Shown: positions 15,632 through 21,561 of the stretch, in pieces
Layout of the letters: each line of letters starts with the position of its first letter
How positions within the stretch are numbered: the stretch's first letter is position 1
Virus record (IMG/VR): IMGVR_UViG_3300025930_000027
Location: 1 to 30,308 of that record
Source of the DNA: a virus
Direction: 5' to 3' (one strand)
DNA: 30,308 bases
The notes under the pieces: generated by a model
Seen by the model: only the letters and a program-made list of their open reading frames with translations
Told to the model about the DNA's origin: nothing
The model's database searches: none
Position numbers and translations under genes: made by a program

Positions 15632-15909
15632 CACGCATCCCCCTTCGCATCAGGATCATTGACCGGCTCGGTGCTGTCACCGGGAAAGAAGCCTTCCTCG
15701 AATGGATCGGCGTCATTTGGCCCGGTGCTGTCCGACGCAATGGGGTTGGGGGTGAGGGCTTCAAGGGCGCGATTAAGATTGTTCTTCACGCTGTTGAAAC
15801 CGTAGTCCGTGATCGTCCAGTCGGGTCCATTGCCCTGCCGATAGGTCATTGCCGCCAATGTTTTGCGGGCATCCCGAACGGCGTCGAGCGCTTGATTTGC
15901 GTCCATCAT
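15631..15909 (-). CDS. Small acidic early protein, unknown function
   Basis: The 92-residue product begins MMDANQALDAVRDARKTLAA, with a helical middle (YGFNSVKNNLNRALEALT) and an acidic, proline-rich tail (DPFEEGFFPGDSTEPVNDPD). Two tandem ATGs (15909 and 15906) follow a GGAG site, and the second forms a TGATG overlap. Nothing indicates enzymatic activity. The order and tight overlaps show co-translation with its neighbours. Confidence 0.5.
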   Translation of the reverse strand: MMDANQALDAVRDARKTLAAMTYRQGNGPDWTITDYGFNSVKNNLNRALEALTPNPIASDSTGPNDADPFEEGFFPGDSTEPVNDPDAKGDA

Positions 15910-16241
15910 GCTTCTCCATTGTCAGATTGACTTGGGGAGAGGGCTGCGAGGGCGGCTCGGGCCATGGCGCGATACTTCTGGCGGTGTAGCTCCTGCGTCT
16001 TCTCAACGCCGAGATGATCCTCAACAAAGTCTGTCTCTGCATGGTCTATCGCCCGCGCTACTCGCTCAACAGCATCCGTGGATTGACTGTCTGTACGGGT
16101 TGCGAAGTCAGGGTCTAATGCCTTCATGGCGAGGTAGGCTTGCGCCAATCCCTTCGCGTGTGCGTGGCCAGAAAACTCGTTCGTGTAGTAGGCAATTCTG
16201 CCAGCCTCGATCTGCGCTTCGGTAGGTTCACTCTGTATCAT
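15906..16241 (-). CDS. Small helical early protein, unknown function
   Basis: The 111-residue product begins MIQSEPTEAQIEAGRIAYYT. It has helical segments (KGLAQAYLAMKALDPDF; DAVERVARAIDHAETDFVED) and ends in RAMARAALAALSPSQS. The pattern of 'T-x-x-x-I-x-A-(G)-R ... RAAL' resembles small phage proteins of unknown role that are widespread in proteobacterial phages. The start at 16241 has a CGGAG site eight bases upstream; a longer frame to 16460 would run through the next gene and is not supported. Confidence 0.55.
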   Translation of the reverse strand: MIQSEPTEAQIEAGRIAYYTNEFSGHAHAKGLAQAYLAMKALDPDFATRTDSQSTDAVERVARAIDHAETDFVEDHLGVEKTQELHRQKYRAMARAALAALSPSQSDNGEA

Positions 16242-16500
16242 GGGTAGGACTCCGGGATGGTAGGCGGGCGGCATCGGCCTCCCACAGCGGGCATTCTTTC
16301 GCGAGCTGATAGTCGTGGCATGGATGCTCCGGCACAAACGAATTGAGGTTAACGAACGCGCTCTTGCCGCGCGGACCTCTGAGAAATGTTCCTGTGAAGG
16401 CTGGGACCAAGGGCACAGCCAAGCACAGCCAAAAATCCCCGCCCTGATCGTCGAAGCCATGAACTTTCTCGCGTAGCTTGCAGGTCGTGCAGTTGCCCAT
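16228..16500 (-). CDS. Cysteine-rich small protein, probable zinc site
   Basis: The 90-residue product begins MGNCTTCKLREKVHGFDDQG and contains further cysteines at FWLCLAV, EHPCHDYQ and AKECPLW. The CxxC near the start with later C/H residues suggests a zinc-stabilised fold. An AGGAG site precedes the ATG at 16500; a longer start at 16539 would begin within sequence adjoining the helicase stop and lacks a site. It overlaps the next gene by 14 bases. Confidence 0.55.
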   Translation of the reverse strand: MGNCTTCKLREKVHGFDDQGGDFWLCLAVPLVPAFTGTFLRGPRGKSAFVNLNSFVPEHPCHDYQLAKECPLWEADAARLPSRSPTHDTE

Positions 16501-16535
16501 GCTAAGCTCCTGTCGATGATGTGAGACCGGTGATC

Positions 16536-18173
16536 TCAAAAGACATCGAACGCATCCTCGATGTCACCTAGGCTCAGGGCAGATATGCCCTTTTTCTTCT
16601 TGAGGTTGCGCAAGATGTAACGGTCAGTAGAGCCTTTGCCAATTAGGTCGGTGTAAACCGACCCACCGATCATGCCACGCCGGTCAATGCGGTCCTCGCT
16701 CTGCCAGCGGTCAATGGCATTGAAGCTGTTGCTGTAATAAAGCGCCTGGGTGCAGACTGTCTGCAGCCCGTCCAGCCCGGTGCCGGCCGATTGTGGATTG
16801 GCCAGAAAGCAGCGCACCTCTGGGTCATGGATGAAACTCAACTTTGCCTCATGTCGCTGGCGATCACTGCCGGTGTATTCGGCAAAGTTGATGCCCGCCG
16901 CGTCCAGCGCCTCGCCAACTATGGCCCTGTCTTCAGTGAACCGGGTCCAGATCACTGCCTTACCATCATGGCTGTCCAGCCATTCCAGCGCTGCTATGGC
17001 GCGTGGGTTCTTGTCCACCGGCATCAGCCTTATGACCTTTTCATCCTCGTCGATCAAGAACCCATTGGCTATCTGCTGCACCTTCATGAATGCTGAAGTG
17101 GCGGATGAAATTGGCACACTGTCGCCGTTGGTCAATTCTGCCATTAGCTCTTGCTTGATCTGCCGCACCAGCCGCAACTGGTCCGCCGACAGATCGTAAA
17201 TCCATTCCCCATAATGCTTGGGGATGTAACCTATCTCGGCCTTGGTCACCCGATAGGTGTAGCGTGCTGTGCGCCGCTTGAACTCGTCCATATTCTTATG
17301 GCCGACGACCGCTCTCCCCTCGTAGCCTCCCATGATGCAATATTGCGCCCGGAATGTCGTCAGATATTTCGCACCCAATATATTCTCGTCCAGCCATTTC
17401 AACTGGGCCCACTGGTCCGTCAGATCCTTGCCCATCGGGGTGCCGGTCAGCAATAGGCGGTGGCTGGAATAGCCACGCAACAGCATCATTGCCTTGTGGC
17501 GCCCGCTGGTGTGGTTCATGATGCACTGGCTCTCGTCTGCAATGATCATCAGCTTGCCGCTGTGCGCTTGGCAGAACTCGGTCGCCAGCCCCATTGCCGT
17601 CTTGCTGCGCAGTGCGTCGTAGTTGATAGACAGCCACTTCAGCGCGCCCCCTTGCACCTTGAGGGCAGGGTCCAGCGGCTTGTGTCGCCAATAGTCCGCC
17701 ATGAACTCCTGCCCATGGTCCTTAGGCAACTCAGCCTCCACCCACTGGCGATGGACGCCTTTCTTAGTGACCACCAGAACTCCTGTGATCTGGCCGCGTG
17801 CGAATAGCCGGCAGCAATGGTCTATCGCTACCTTGGTCTTGCCGGTTCCCTGCTCCATGAAGTGACCGAAGAAGCGATATTTCTCGCACCTGTCCAGGGC
17901 GGTCTGCTGGTGTGGATCTGGTATGCGCTTGAACGCGAACGGGGCATGATCTGCCAGCCCATCAAACTCATCCGCCCCGACAGAAGCACCTTGCAAGTCC
18001 AAGCTTGGGAAGGATTCCCGCAGCCGCTCCACATTGTGGGGCGTATTTTCGATCCTGAGCCCACCGCCCTTGAGCCAAGTGCGCCGACCTTCCAGCTGCG
18101 GCAAAACTGCCAGAACTAGCGGTGTGGCGCGCGTCGCCAAGGTGATGGATGGACCCTCAATATTGGCTTGCAC
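16536..18173 (-). CDS. SNF2-like superfamily 2 helicase
   Basis: The 545-residue product has the SF2 helicase motifs in order. These are HQQTALDRC (~88), EQGTGKTKVA with Walker A GTGKT (~109-113), LSINYDALRS (~181), the DESQ Walker B (~213-216), LTGTP motif III (~242-246), a helicase-C half with AVIWTRFTEDR, and QSEDRIDRRG as motif VI near the end. The layout matches phage SNF2/DEAD-like helicases, used in replication or recombination. GTG 18173 was chosen because GAGG lies six bases upstream (TTGAGGTGTGTC); a TTG at 18185 overlaps that site. It is the largest gene of the minus-strand early block. Confidence 0.85.
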   Translation of the reverse strand: MQANIEGPSITLATRATPLVLAVLPQLEGRRTWLKGGGLRIENTPHNVERLRESFPSLDLQGASVGADEFDGLADHAPFAFKRIPDPHQQTALDRCEKYRFFGHFMEQGTGKTKVAIDHCCRLFARGQITGVLVVTKKGVHRQWVEAELPKDHGQEFMADYWRHKPLDPALKVQGGALKWLSINYDALRSKTAMGLATEFCQAHSGKLMIIADESQCIMNHTSGRHKAMMLLRGYSSHRLLLTGTPMGKDLTDQWAQLKWLDENILGAKYLTTFRAQYCIMGGYEGRAVVGHKNMDEFKRRTARYTYRVTKAEIGYIPKHYGEWIYDLSADQLRLVRQIKQELMAELTNGDSVPISSATSAFMKVQQIANGFLIDEDEKVIRLMPVDKNPRAIAALEWLDSHDGKAVIWTRFTEDRAIVGEALDAAGINFAEYTGSDRQRHEAKLSFIHDPEVRCFLANPQSAGTGLDGLQTVCTQALYYSNSFNAIDRWQSEDRIDRRGMIGGSVYTDLIGKGSTDRYILRNLKKKKGISALSLGDIEDAFDVF

Positions 18174-18375
18174 GACACACCTCAAAAGTTGGCTGCATTG
18201 AAATCATTGAATAACTGTGGTTCCAAGTTCCACTTTTTCCTTGGTTTCCACAACTCCCCTACATGTTGCCAAGGTTCCACCTTCTCTCTCCTTTTCCCTC
18301 GTTGTTGTTGTTTTAAAGAAGAAGAAGATATTTATAGGGGAAAGGTGAAACAAGCGAAAAAATGGAACTTGGAAC
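18174..18375. promoter_or_regulatory. Structured intergenic region with inverted repeat, possible origin or operator
   Basis: Between the helicase start and the next gene lie about 200 bases without a credible gene. GGTTCCAAGTTCCA (18219-18232) and TGGAACTTGGAACC (18363-18376) are perfect inverse complements. Related copies lie between them (GGTTTCCAC 18243-18251; AAGGTTCCAC 18271-18280). Then come a pyrimidine-rich tract, GTT and GAA triplet runs (18301-18330) and AT-rich ATATTTATA (18329-18337). On the minus strand TATAAA (18331-18336) could be a -10 box with a weak -35. The mixture suits a replication origin or a repressor-controlled promoter. Confidence 0.5.
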
Positions 18376-18579
18376 CTATTGGGTGATCCACCTGACGAAT
18401 TCCCCGGCCAGAATCATCAGCCCAATTCCGATGATCCCGCCACAGATCAGGCCGAACATTATCAGTGCCGCCTCAATTGTCGGCACTGGCGTGCCCCCTT
18501 CATAGGGATCTGTTCGGCGATAAGCCTCTTGGATATGAGCCAGCGGCAGCGGCGGTACAGAGCGATCGTCCATGTCCAT
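18376..18579 (-). CDS. Small membrane protein
   Basis: The 67-residue product begins MDMDDRSVPPLPLAHIQEAY and ends with a single hydrophobic span (ALIMFGLICGGIIGIGLMIL) and AGEFVRWITQ. The ATG at 18579 shares a base with the upstream stop (TGATG) and has a GGAGG-like site, so a longer start inside the upstream gene is rejected. Its stop lies at the edge of the 14-bp inverted repeat. It is probably a C-tail-anchored early protein; the role is unknown. Confidence 0.55.
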   Translation of the reverse strand: MDMDDRSVPPLPLAHIQEAYRRTDPYEGGTPVPTIEAALIMFGLICGGIIGIGLMILAGEFVRWITQ

Positions 18580-19085
18580 CACCCCTCCGCCTTGACATTG
18601 CCATGGGCCAGGTCCCACCGCAGATCGTTCAGCCGTCCGCCGCGCGCCACATATTCGTCGTGGCTGATGCCGGGGTTGTCGATCACCAACTGCAGCGACT
18701 TGAAGCCGTGGCTGTTCTTACGGCGGTTGTTCTGGTAGGTGCCGGCACCCAATGCGTCGTCCGCCGCTAGCAGGGTTTCCGACGGGTAAAGGCGCTTGCC
18801 CGCACCCGTTGCCTTGCGACCGCGCTTTGCTGGCCCGTTTTGTGGGGCAGGAGCGATTGCAGCCGGTTCCTCGGTGGAAGGGGTGCTCGGCGCGTCCGCT
18901 GTGGCTCCTGCACCATTTTCGACGGCTTCTGGCGGCAGGAAGAACATCTTGCCTTCCTTGCCCTCTTGAAACGGCACATCGGTGAGGGCTTTGTACAGGG
19001 TGCTGGTCGACTTGCCAGTGAGGCGGGCAAGTTCCTTGACGGTGCGAGCACCTTCGGTCAGGAAATAGCGCAGTTCAGAGTCCAT
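18579..19085 (-). CDS. Winged-helix protein with shared C-terminal domain
   Basis: The 168-residue product begins MDSELRYFLTEGARTVKELA. Residues 1-40 are a helix-turn-helix (RTVKELARLTGKSTSTLYKA), followed by a Pro/Ala-rich linker (~60-90) with basic KRGRKATGAGKR. The last ~50 residues (SHGFKSLQLVI... ISHDEYVARGGRLNDLRWDL, HGNVK) are closely related to the end of the protein at 21030-21326. ATG 19085 is preferred over 19091 because AAGGAG lies at a proper distance. Likely a DNA-binding regulator or early nucleic-acid-binding protein; the C-terminal domain is undescribed to me. Confidence 0.6.
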   Translation of the reverse strand: MDSELRYFLTEGARTVKELARLTGKSTSTLYKALTDVPFQEGKEGKMFFLPPEAVENGAGATADAPSTPSTEEPAAIAPAPQNGPAKRGRKATGAGKRLYPSETLLAADDALGAGTYQNNRRKNSHGFKSLQLVIDNPGISHDEYVARGGRLNDLRWDLAHGNVKAEG

Positions 19086-19100
19086 GGTCATTCTCCTTCT

Positions 19101-19244
19101 TCAGTAAAATGTTGCGATGATCAAGGTCAGTATCGCTGGGGTGGTGATCAACCACCCCAACTTTGCTCGGCTACGCTTGCGCTCCCACCGGCTATGGCTT
19201 AGGCGGTGCCAAGCGTTGAGTTCTCTGGCGGCTGCGCGGGTCAT
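19101..19244 (-). CDS. Small membrane protein (47 residues)
   Basis: MTRAAARELNAWHRLSHSRW starts at ATG 19244 in an ATGA overlap with the upstream gene, with GGAG nearby. A basic stretch RKRSRAKLG leads to one hydrophobic span (WLITTPAILTLIIATFY) at the C-terminus. It has the shape of a basic-head, tail-anchored peptide. The in-frame extension upstream lies within another gene and is ignored. Confidence 0.5.
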   Translation of the reverse strand: MTRAAARELNAWHRLSHSRWERKRSRAKLGWLITTPAILTLIIATFY

Positions 19245-19705
19245 GCGATTTTCTCCACCCACCAAACCTCGGTGATCTGGAGACTCCTCTTGACGGAATA
19301 GTCGACCACTTTGCCATCGACATAGGCTGCCACATGGCCGGAGGTGAACAGCAGCATGTCTGGCTGGCCCGACCACGCGCTCTTGAAGCGGCGCGGGTGA
19401 TGAGTGGTGACATTCTTCAGCATGTTGTGCGGCTCAGGATAGGAAGCAATCATTTCCTGGATCCAATCCCGGCTGGCCTTTTCAACTGAATAGCCAAGCA
19501 GGGCCAAAGCGCGCTGGGTGGTCCAAGTGTAGGTTCCTCGGCCGATCTTCCTGCCAGCTGCTGCTAGTGCTTCCTGCACCTGCTTGGGAGGCAGCTTGGT
19601 GATTGCTGCCAGTGCGATGACTGCGCAGTGGGCGCGGTCGCCGACCAGAGCCTTTTTAATCTCCTCGAACTCTTTCGGGATTTTGGCGGTCTTGCGGGTA
19701 GCCAT
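19241..19705 (-). CDS. Papain-fold-like protein, unknown function
   Basis: The 154-residue product begins MATRKTAKIPKEFEEIKKAL. It contains GDRAHCAVIALAAIT (C37), then QVQEALAAAGRKIGRGTYTW, and near the end SGHVAAYVDGKVVDYS. A Cys in an N-terminal helix followed by a G-H-V-A-x-V/Y-D-G-x-V-x-D strand pair is the layout of C39/papain-like peptidase folds, which are common in small phage proteins. Whether it is a protease or a fold relative is unknown. AAAGGAG precedes the ATG at 19705, and a strong hairpin lies just upstream of that site. Confidence 0.55.
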   Translation of the reverse strand: MATRKTAKIPKEFEEIKKALVGDRAHCAVIALAAITKLPPKQVQEALAAAGRKIGRGTYTWTTQRALALLGYSVEKASRDWIQEMIASYPEPHNMLKNVTTHHPRRFKSAWSGQPDMLLFTSGHVAAYVDGKVVDYSVKRSLQITEVWWVEKIA

Positions 19706-19718
19706 TTCATTCTCCTTT

Positions 19719-19743
19719 GGTAGGCGGTACCTCACCGCCTACC
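19719..19743 (-). promoter_or_regulatory. Perfect 10-bp hairpin next to ribosome site
   Basis: GGTAGGCGGT (19719-19728) and ACCGCCTACC (19734-19743) are perfect complements with a five-base loop. In the minus-strand mRNA the hairpin lies just before AAAGGAG and the ATG at 19705, and just after the putative promoter element at 19748-19775. It would form the 5' end of that transcript and may stabilise it or control translation. There is no U-tract, so a terminator is unlikely. Confidence 0.55.
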
Positions 19744-19747
19744 CTTC

Positions 19748-19775
19748 GTATGCCGCAATTCGACAGAAAAGAAAA
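19748..19775 (-). promoter_or_regulatory. Putative phage promoter element A
   Basis: Read on the minus strand: TTTTCTTT, a 14-base spacer, then GCATAC, ending 43 bases before the start at 19705. The same two blocks with exactly the same spacer length occur at 20945-20972 and 21371-21398. Confidence 0.5.
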
Positions 19776-19786
19776 CAGTTATTTTG

Positions 19787-19993
19787 TCACTTAGGATTCC
19801 TCCAAACCATGAGGCATCGCTTGCAGGTATAGGGGCTGCCGGGCTGAATGCGCTCATCGGCTTGGCACAGGTCCATGAAGCCATCAGCGAGGACACCGCA
19901 CAGCGTGCGGGTGGCGCCTTTTAGCCCGAGGTGCTCCACATCACTTTTGGTGCGATAGGATGACAGAACTCTCATTTGCTCCATCTCAATCAT
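19787..19993 (-). CDS. Small cysteine-containing early protein
   Basis: The 68-residue product begins MIEMEQMRVLSSYRTKSDVE, with CGVLADGF, DLCQAD and a terminal TCKRCLMVWRNPK. The final CKRC and the two earlier cysteines could bind zinc. AGAAGG lies before ATG 19993, which overlaps the upstream stop as ATGA. No function is recognised. Its end is followed by promoter element A. Confidence 0.5.
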   Translation of the reverse strand: MIEMEQMRVLSSYRTKSDVEHLGLKGATRTLCGVLADGFMDLCQADERIQPGSPYTCKRCLMVWRNPK

Positions 19994-20322
19994 GATACCT
20001 TCTCCAAGACTTCTGCAGCTAAGCTTCTCGGATCATTGTGTCCATCGCGGATCTGCTCGAGCGCAGCCATCAGCCGCTTGCCGACACGCCCGAACTTGCG
20101 AGCCTCTAATTCTTTTGCCCACTTAGCTTCATCCCTTGCCCGAACAGCGGCGCGGCGCTCGGCCACCTTTTCTGGGTTGTGTATGCCGCAATACTTCGAA
20201 CCTGGCCTCGGCTTGAAGTCGCATTGCTTGTTTCTTGGCCAATTTCCCTCGTAGTACATCACATCGGCGCGGCACCGGGTTGGGTCCACTTTGCGTCCCA
20301 GTCTTGGGACATAGTCGGTCAT
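19990..20322 (-). CDS. Small basic protein with Cys/His cluster
   Basis: The 110-residue product begins MTDYVPRLGRKVDPTRCRAD. It contains KQCDFKPRPGSKYCGIHNPE, a C-x8-9-C-x-x-H site, then a charged helical region (VAERRAAVRARDEAKWAKEL) and an end RDGHNDPRSLAAEVLEKVS. The cysteine motif resembles the short zinc-binding segment seen in small phage or HNH-like proteins, but the HNH catalytic core is absent. The start at 20322 overlaps the upstream stop as ATGA. Confidence 0.55.
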   Translation of the reverse strand: MTDYVPRLGRKVDPTRCRADVMYYEGNWPRNKQCDFKPRPGSKYCGIHNPEKVAERRAAVRARDEAKWAKELEARKFGRVGKRLMAALEQIRDGHNDPRSLAAEVLEKVS

Positions 20323-20645
20323 GACACCCTCTCCCGCTTGCGGTCCATGCCCAGCCGCGCATGGGCGGGCTTGCGCTTCAGTTCGGCTATCTTGGCGATG
20401 GGCATAGGCGTCAGCCCATAGCCTAGCGCCAGCAGGAACCGCTCGATAGTGTCGTAGCGCGGCCACATCGTTTCCTTGTAGAGCCAGCGGCTGATGGTCT
20501 GGGTTGTCGGCCCACCTTGCTCTTGCACCTGCTTCTGGGTCAGGCCAGAGTTGCGGAACAGCGCGATGCAATCGTCGCGCAAATCTTCCAGCGCCTCCAG
20601 CTGGGCACGCTGCAGCGGCTGCTTGCGTTCTTTACGACCGAACAT
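20319..20645 (-). CDS. XRE/Cro-like helix-turn-helix regulator
   Basis: The 108-residue product begins MFGRKERKQPLQRAQLEALE. A helix-turn-helix of Cro/C1 type lies at about residues 25-75: DCIALFRNSGLTQKQVQEQG, then GPTTQTISRWLYKETMWPRY and TIERFLLALGYGLTP. The basic C-terminus (RKPAHARLGMDRKRERVS) would assist DNA contact. It lies in the middle of the minus-strand early run with an ATGA overlap to the next gene. It is a candidate binder of the repeated TTCCAC motif in the intergenic regions (inference). Confidence 0.7.
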   Translation of the reverse strand: MFGRKERKQPLQRAQLEALEDLRDDCIALFRNSGLTQKQVQEQGGPTTQTISRWLYKETMWPRYDTIERFLLALGYGLTPMPIAKIAELKRKPAHARLGMDRKRERVS

Positions 20646-20646
20646 G

Positions 20647-20898
20647 TCAAGCCTCCTCATTGGTGATGAAGCCCGCCACCTTGACAATGCCAGCAGGTGG
20701 CACAAAGGTGCCGCGCAACCGCTGCGGAACATAAAGCGTCTGGAATTCACCAGCGCCATGTTCAGCGATCAAGCGATGGAAGTAGAGGGAGCCCGGTCCA
20801 TTGACCAAGGCGCGGCTGCCCTTGTCCTCGGCGCTCAGACTCAAGGCATGATCGTCGTCGACGCAGAAGATAGTGGTGCGGACTGGATATTTGGTCAT
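20647..20898 (-). CDS. Small early protein, unknown function
   Basis: The 83-residue product begins MTKYPVRTTIFCVDDDHALS and is beta-rich, with GSLYFHRLIAEHGAGEFQTL and FVPPAGIVKVAGFITNEEA. GGAG lies before the ATG at 20898. It is the first gene after the intrinsic terminator and promoter element C, so it likely opens a transcription unit running left through the HTH regulator. No motif identifies a function. Confidence 0.5.
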   Translation of the reverse strand: MTKYPVRTTIFCVDDDHALSLSAEDKGSRALVNGPGSLYFHRLIAEHGAGEFQTLYVPQRLRGTFVPPAGIVKVAGFITNEEA

Positions 20899-20944
20899 CG
20901 CGGGTCTCCGTTGGTGGGTGGCGCCTTGCCTCCCGGTTTCATCC

Positions 20945-20972
20945 TTCTGCCCCAGACTGGAGCAAAAGAAAA
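20945..20972 (-). promoter_or_regulatory. Putative phage promoter element C
   Basis: Read on the minus strand: TTTTCTTT, a 14-base spacer, then GCAGAA, ending 47 bases before the start codon at 20898. It begins three bases past the U-tract of the upstream terminator, the expected place for a new promoter. Confidence 0.5.
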
Positions 20973-20975
20973 GCT

Positions 20976-21012
20976 AAAAAACACCCACGCTGAAATATTC
21001 TTCCAGCGTGGG
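20976..21012 (-). terminator. Rho-independent terminator
   Basis: CCCACGCTG (20984-20992) and CAGCGTGGG (21004-21012) form a perfect 9-bp stem with an 11-base loop. In minus-strand RNA the stem is followed by UGUUUUUU (20983-20976). It lies 17 bases after the stop of the gene at 21030-21326 and so ends that transcript. Confidence 0.8.
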
Positions 21013-21029
21013 CTAAATGTGGAACCTTA

Positions 21030-21326
21030 TCAGTGGGTGGTGCGCTTGCCGCGCGGCGGGCCAAGCTTGACGTAGCCGTGGTCTAGGTCCCACTTCAGGT
21101 CCTGCGGCCGACCGCCTTGCGCCTTATATTCCTCGTAGCGGATCTTGCCACCAGCCTTCACCACTACATCGAACGAATGGTGTCCGTGGGTGCCGGGGTG
21201 GCGTGGGTTTTGCTTGGCCACCTGAATGATCAGGCGTCCCTTATATTCGCTGCGATGCTGCTTGTCGGCTAGGGTTGCACCCTCGTGGCTGTTGCCGTTG
21301 GAAGGGTTGCTATGAGTTGCCATCAT
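21030..21326 (-). CDS. Early protein with shared undescribed C-terminal domain
   Basis: The 98-residue product begins MMATHSNPSNGNSHEGATLA. Its last ~60 residues (QNPRHPGTHGHHSFDVVVKA, then IRYEEYKAQGGRPQDLKWDL, DHGYVKLG) align to the C-terminus of the winged-helix protein at 18579-19085: EY-x-A-x-GGR-x-x-DL-x-WDL-x-HG-x-VK. The rest is polar and disordered-looking. AAAGGAG precedes the two tandem ATGs at 21326, and promoter element B lies 45 bases upstream. An intrinsic terminator follows, so it is a single-gene unit, probably expressed first after infection. Confidence 0.6.
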   Translation of the reverse strand: MMATHSNPSNGNSHEGATLADKQHRSEYKGRLIIQVAKQNPRHPGTHGHHSFDVVVKAGGKIRYEEYKAQGGRPQDLKWDLDHGYVKLGPPRGKRTTH

Positions 21327-21561
21327 TGTCCATCTCCTTTTGGTGGGTCCTTTTCTTAGGCCCGAGAGAATTATGCGCCAGTCGAAACGGAAAGAAAACA
21401 ACCTAGATTTGCCCCATTGAAAATAAGTTCCACCTATTATCAATGACTTAGAGATTCGACATCAAAAAGGTTGAAAAAACAACTTTTCATTCAGTTCATC
21501 TTCAGCGAGGGTGAATAGGCGGTTCACCTTCTGTCCGCTCAACTGAAAAAGGTTCACATCA
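21327..21561. promoter_or_regulatory. Divergent promoter region between early and replication genes
   Basis: This 235-base gap separates the minus-strand early run from the plus-strand replication operon. Seen in it: promoter element B (21371-21398); AAGTTCCACC (21425-21434); a sigma70-like minus-strand pair TTGATG (21460-21465) and GATAAT (21436-21441) with 18 bases between; a near-palindrome around AAAAGGTTG and CAACTTTT (21464-21488); and GGTTCAC twice (21522 and 21551). The TTCCAC motif lies right next to the GATAAT box, as an operator would. No plus-strand promoter is clear. Confidence 0.55.
21371..21398 (-). promoter_or_regulatory. Putative phage promoter element B
   Basis: Read on the minus strand: TTTTCTTT, a 14-base spacer (CCGTTTCGACTGGC), then GCATAA, ending 45 bases before the start at 21326. 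It is the best match to a -10-like box among the three copies (CATAAT overlaps it). Confidence 0.55.

Noticed and set aside
15402-16225. Plus-strand frames opposite the small early genes
   Set aside because: They lack ribosome sites and overlap one another, whereas the minus-strand frames form a continuous TGATG-linked chain with good sites.
18219-18376. Possible CRISPR array or tRNA-like structure from the repeated TTCCA words
   Set aside because: The copies are short, irregularly spaced and inverted; no regular repeat-spacer pattern or cloverleaf is present.
18168-18386. Plus-strand 72-codon frame in the intergenic region
   Set aside because: It has low-complexity Cys/Phe/Lys text derived from triplet runs, no ribosome site, and overlaps the start of the helicase; the region is better explained as regulatory.
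21464-21488. Near-palindrome AAAAGGTTG...CAACTTTT as a terminator
   Set aside because: It lies upstream of both divergent genes where no transcript should end, and the stem is AT-rich and imperfect; an operator is more likely.
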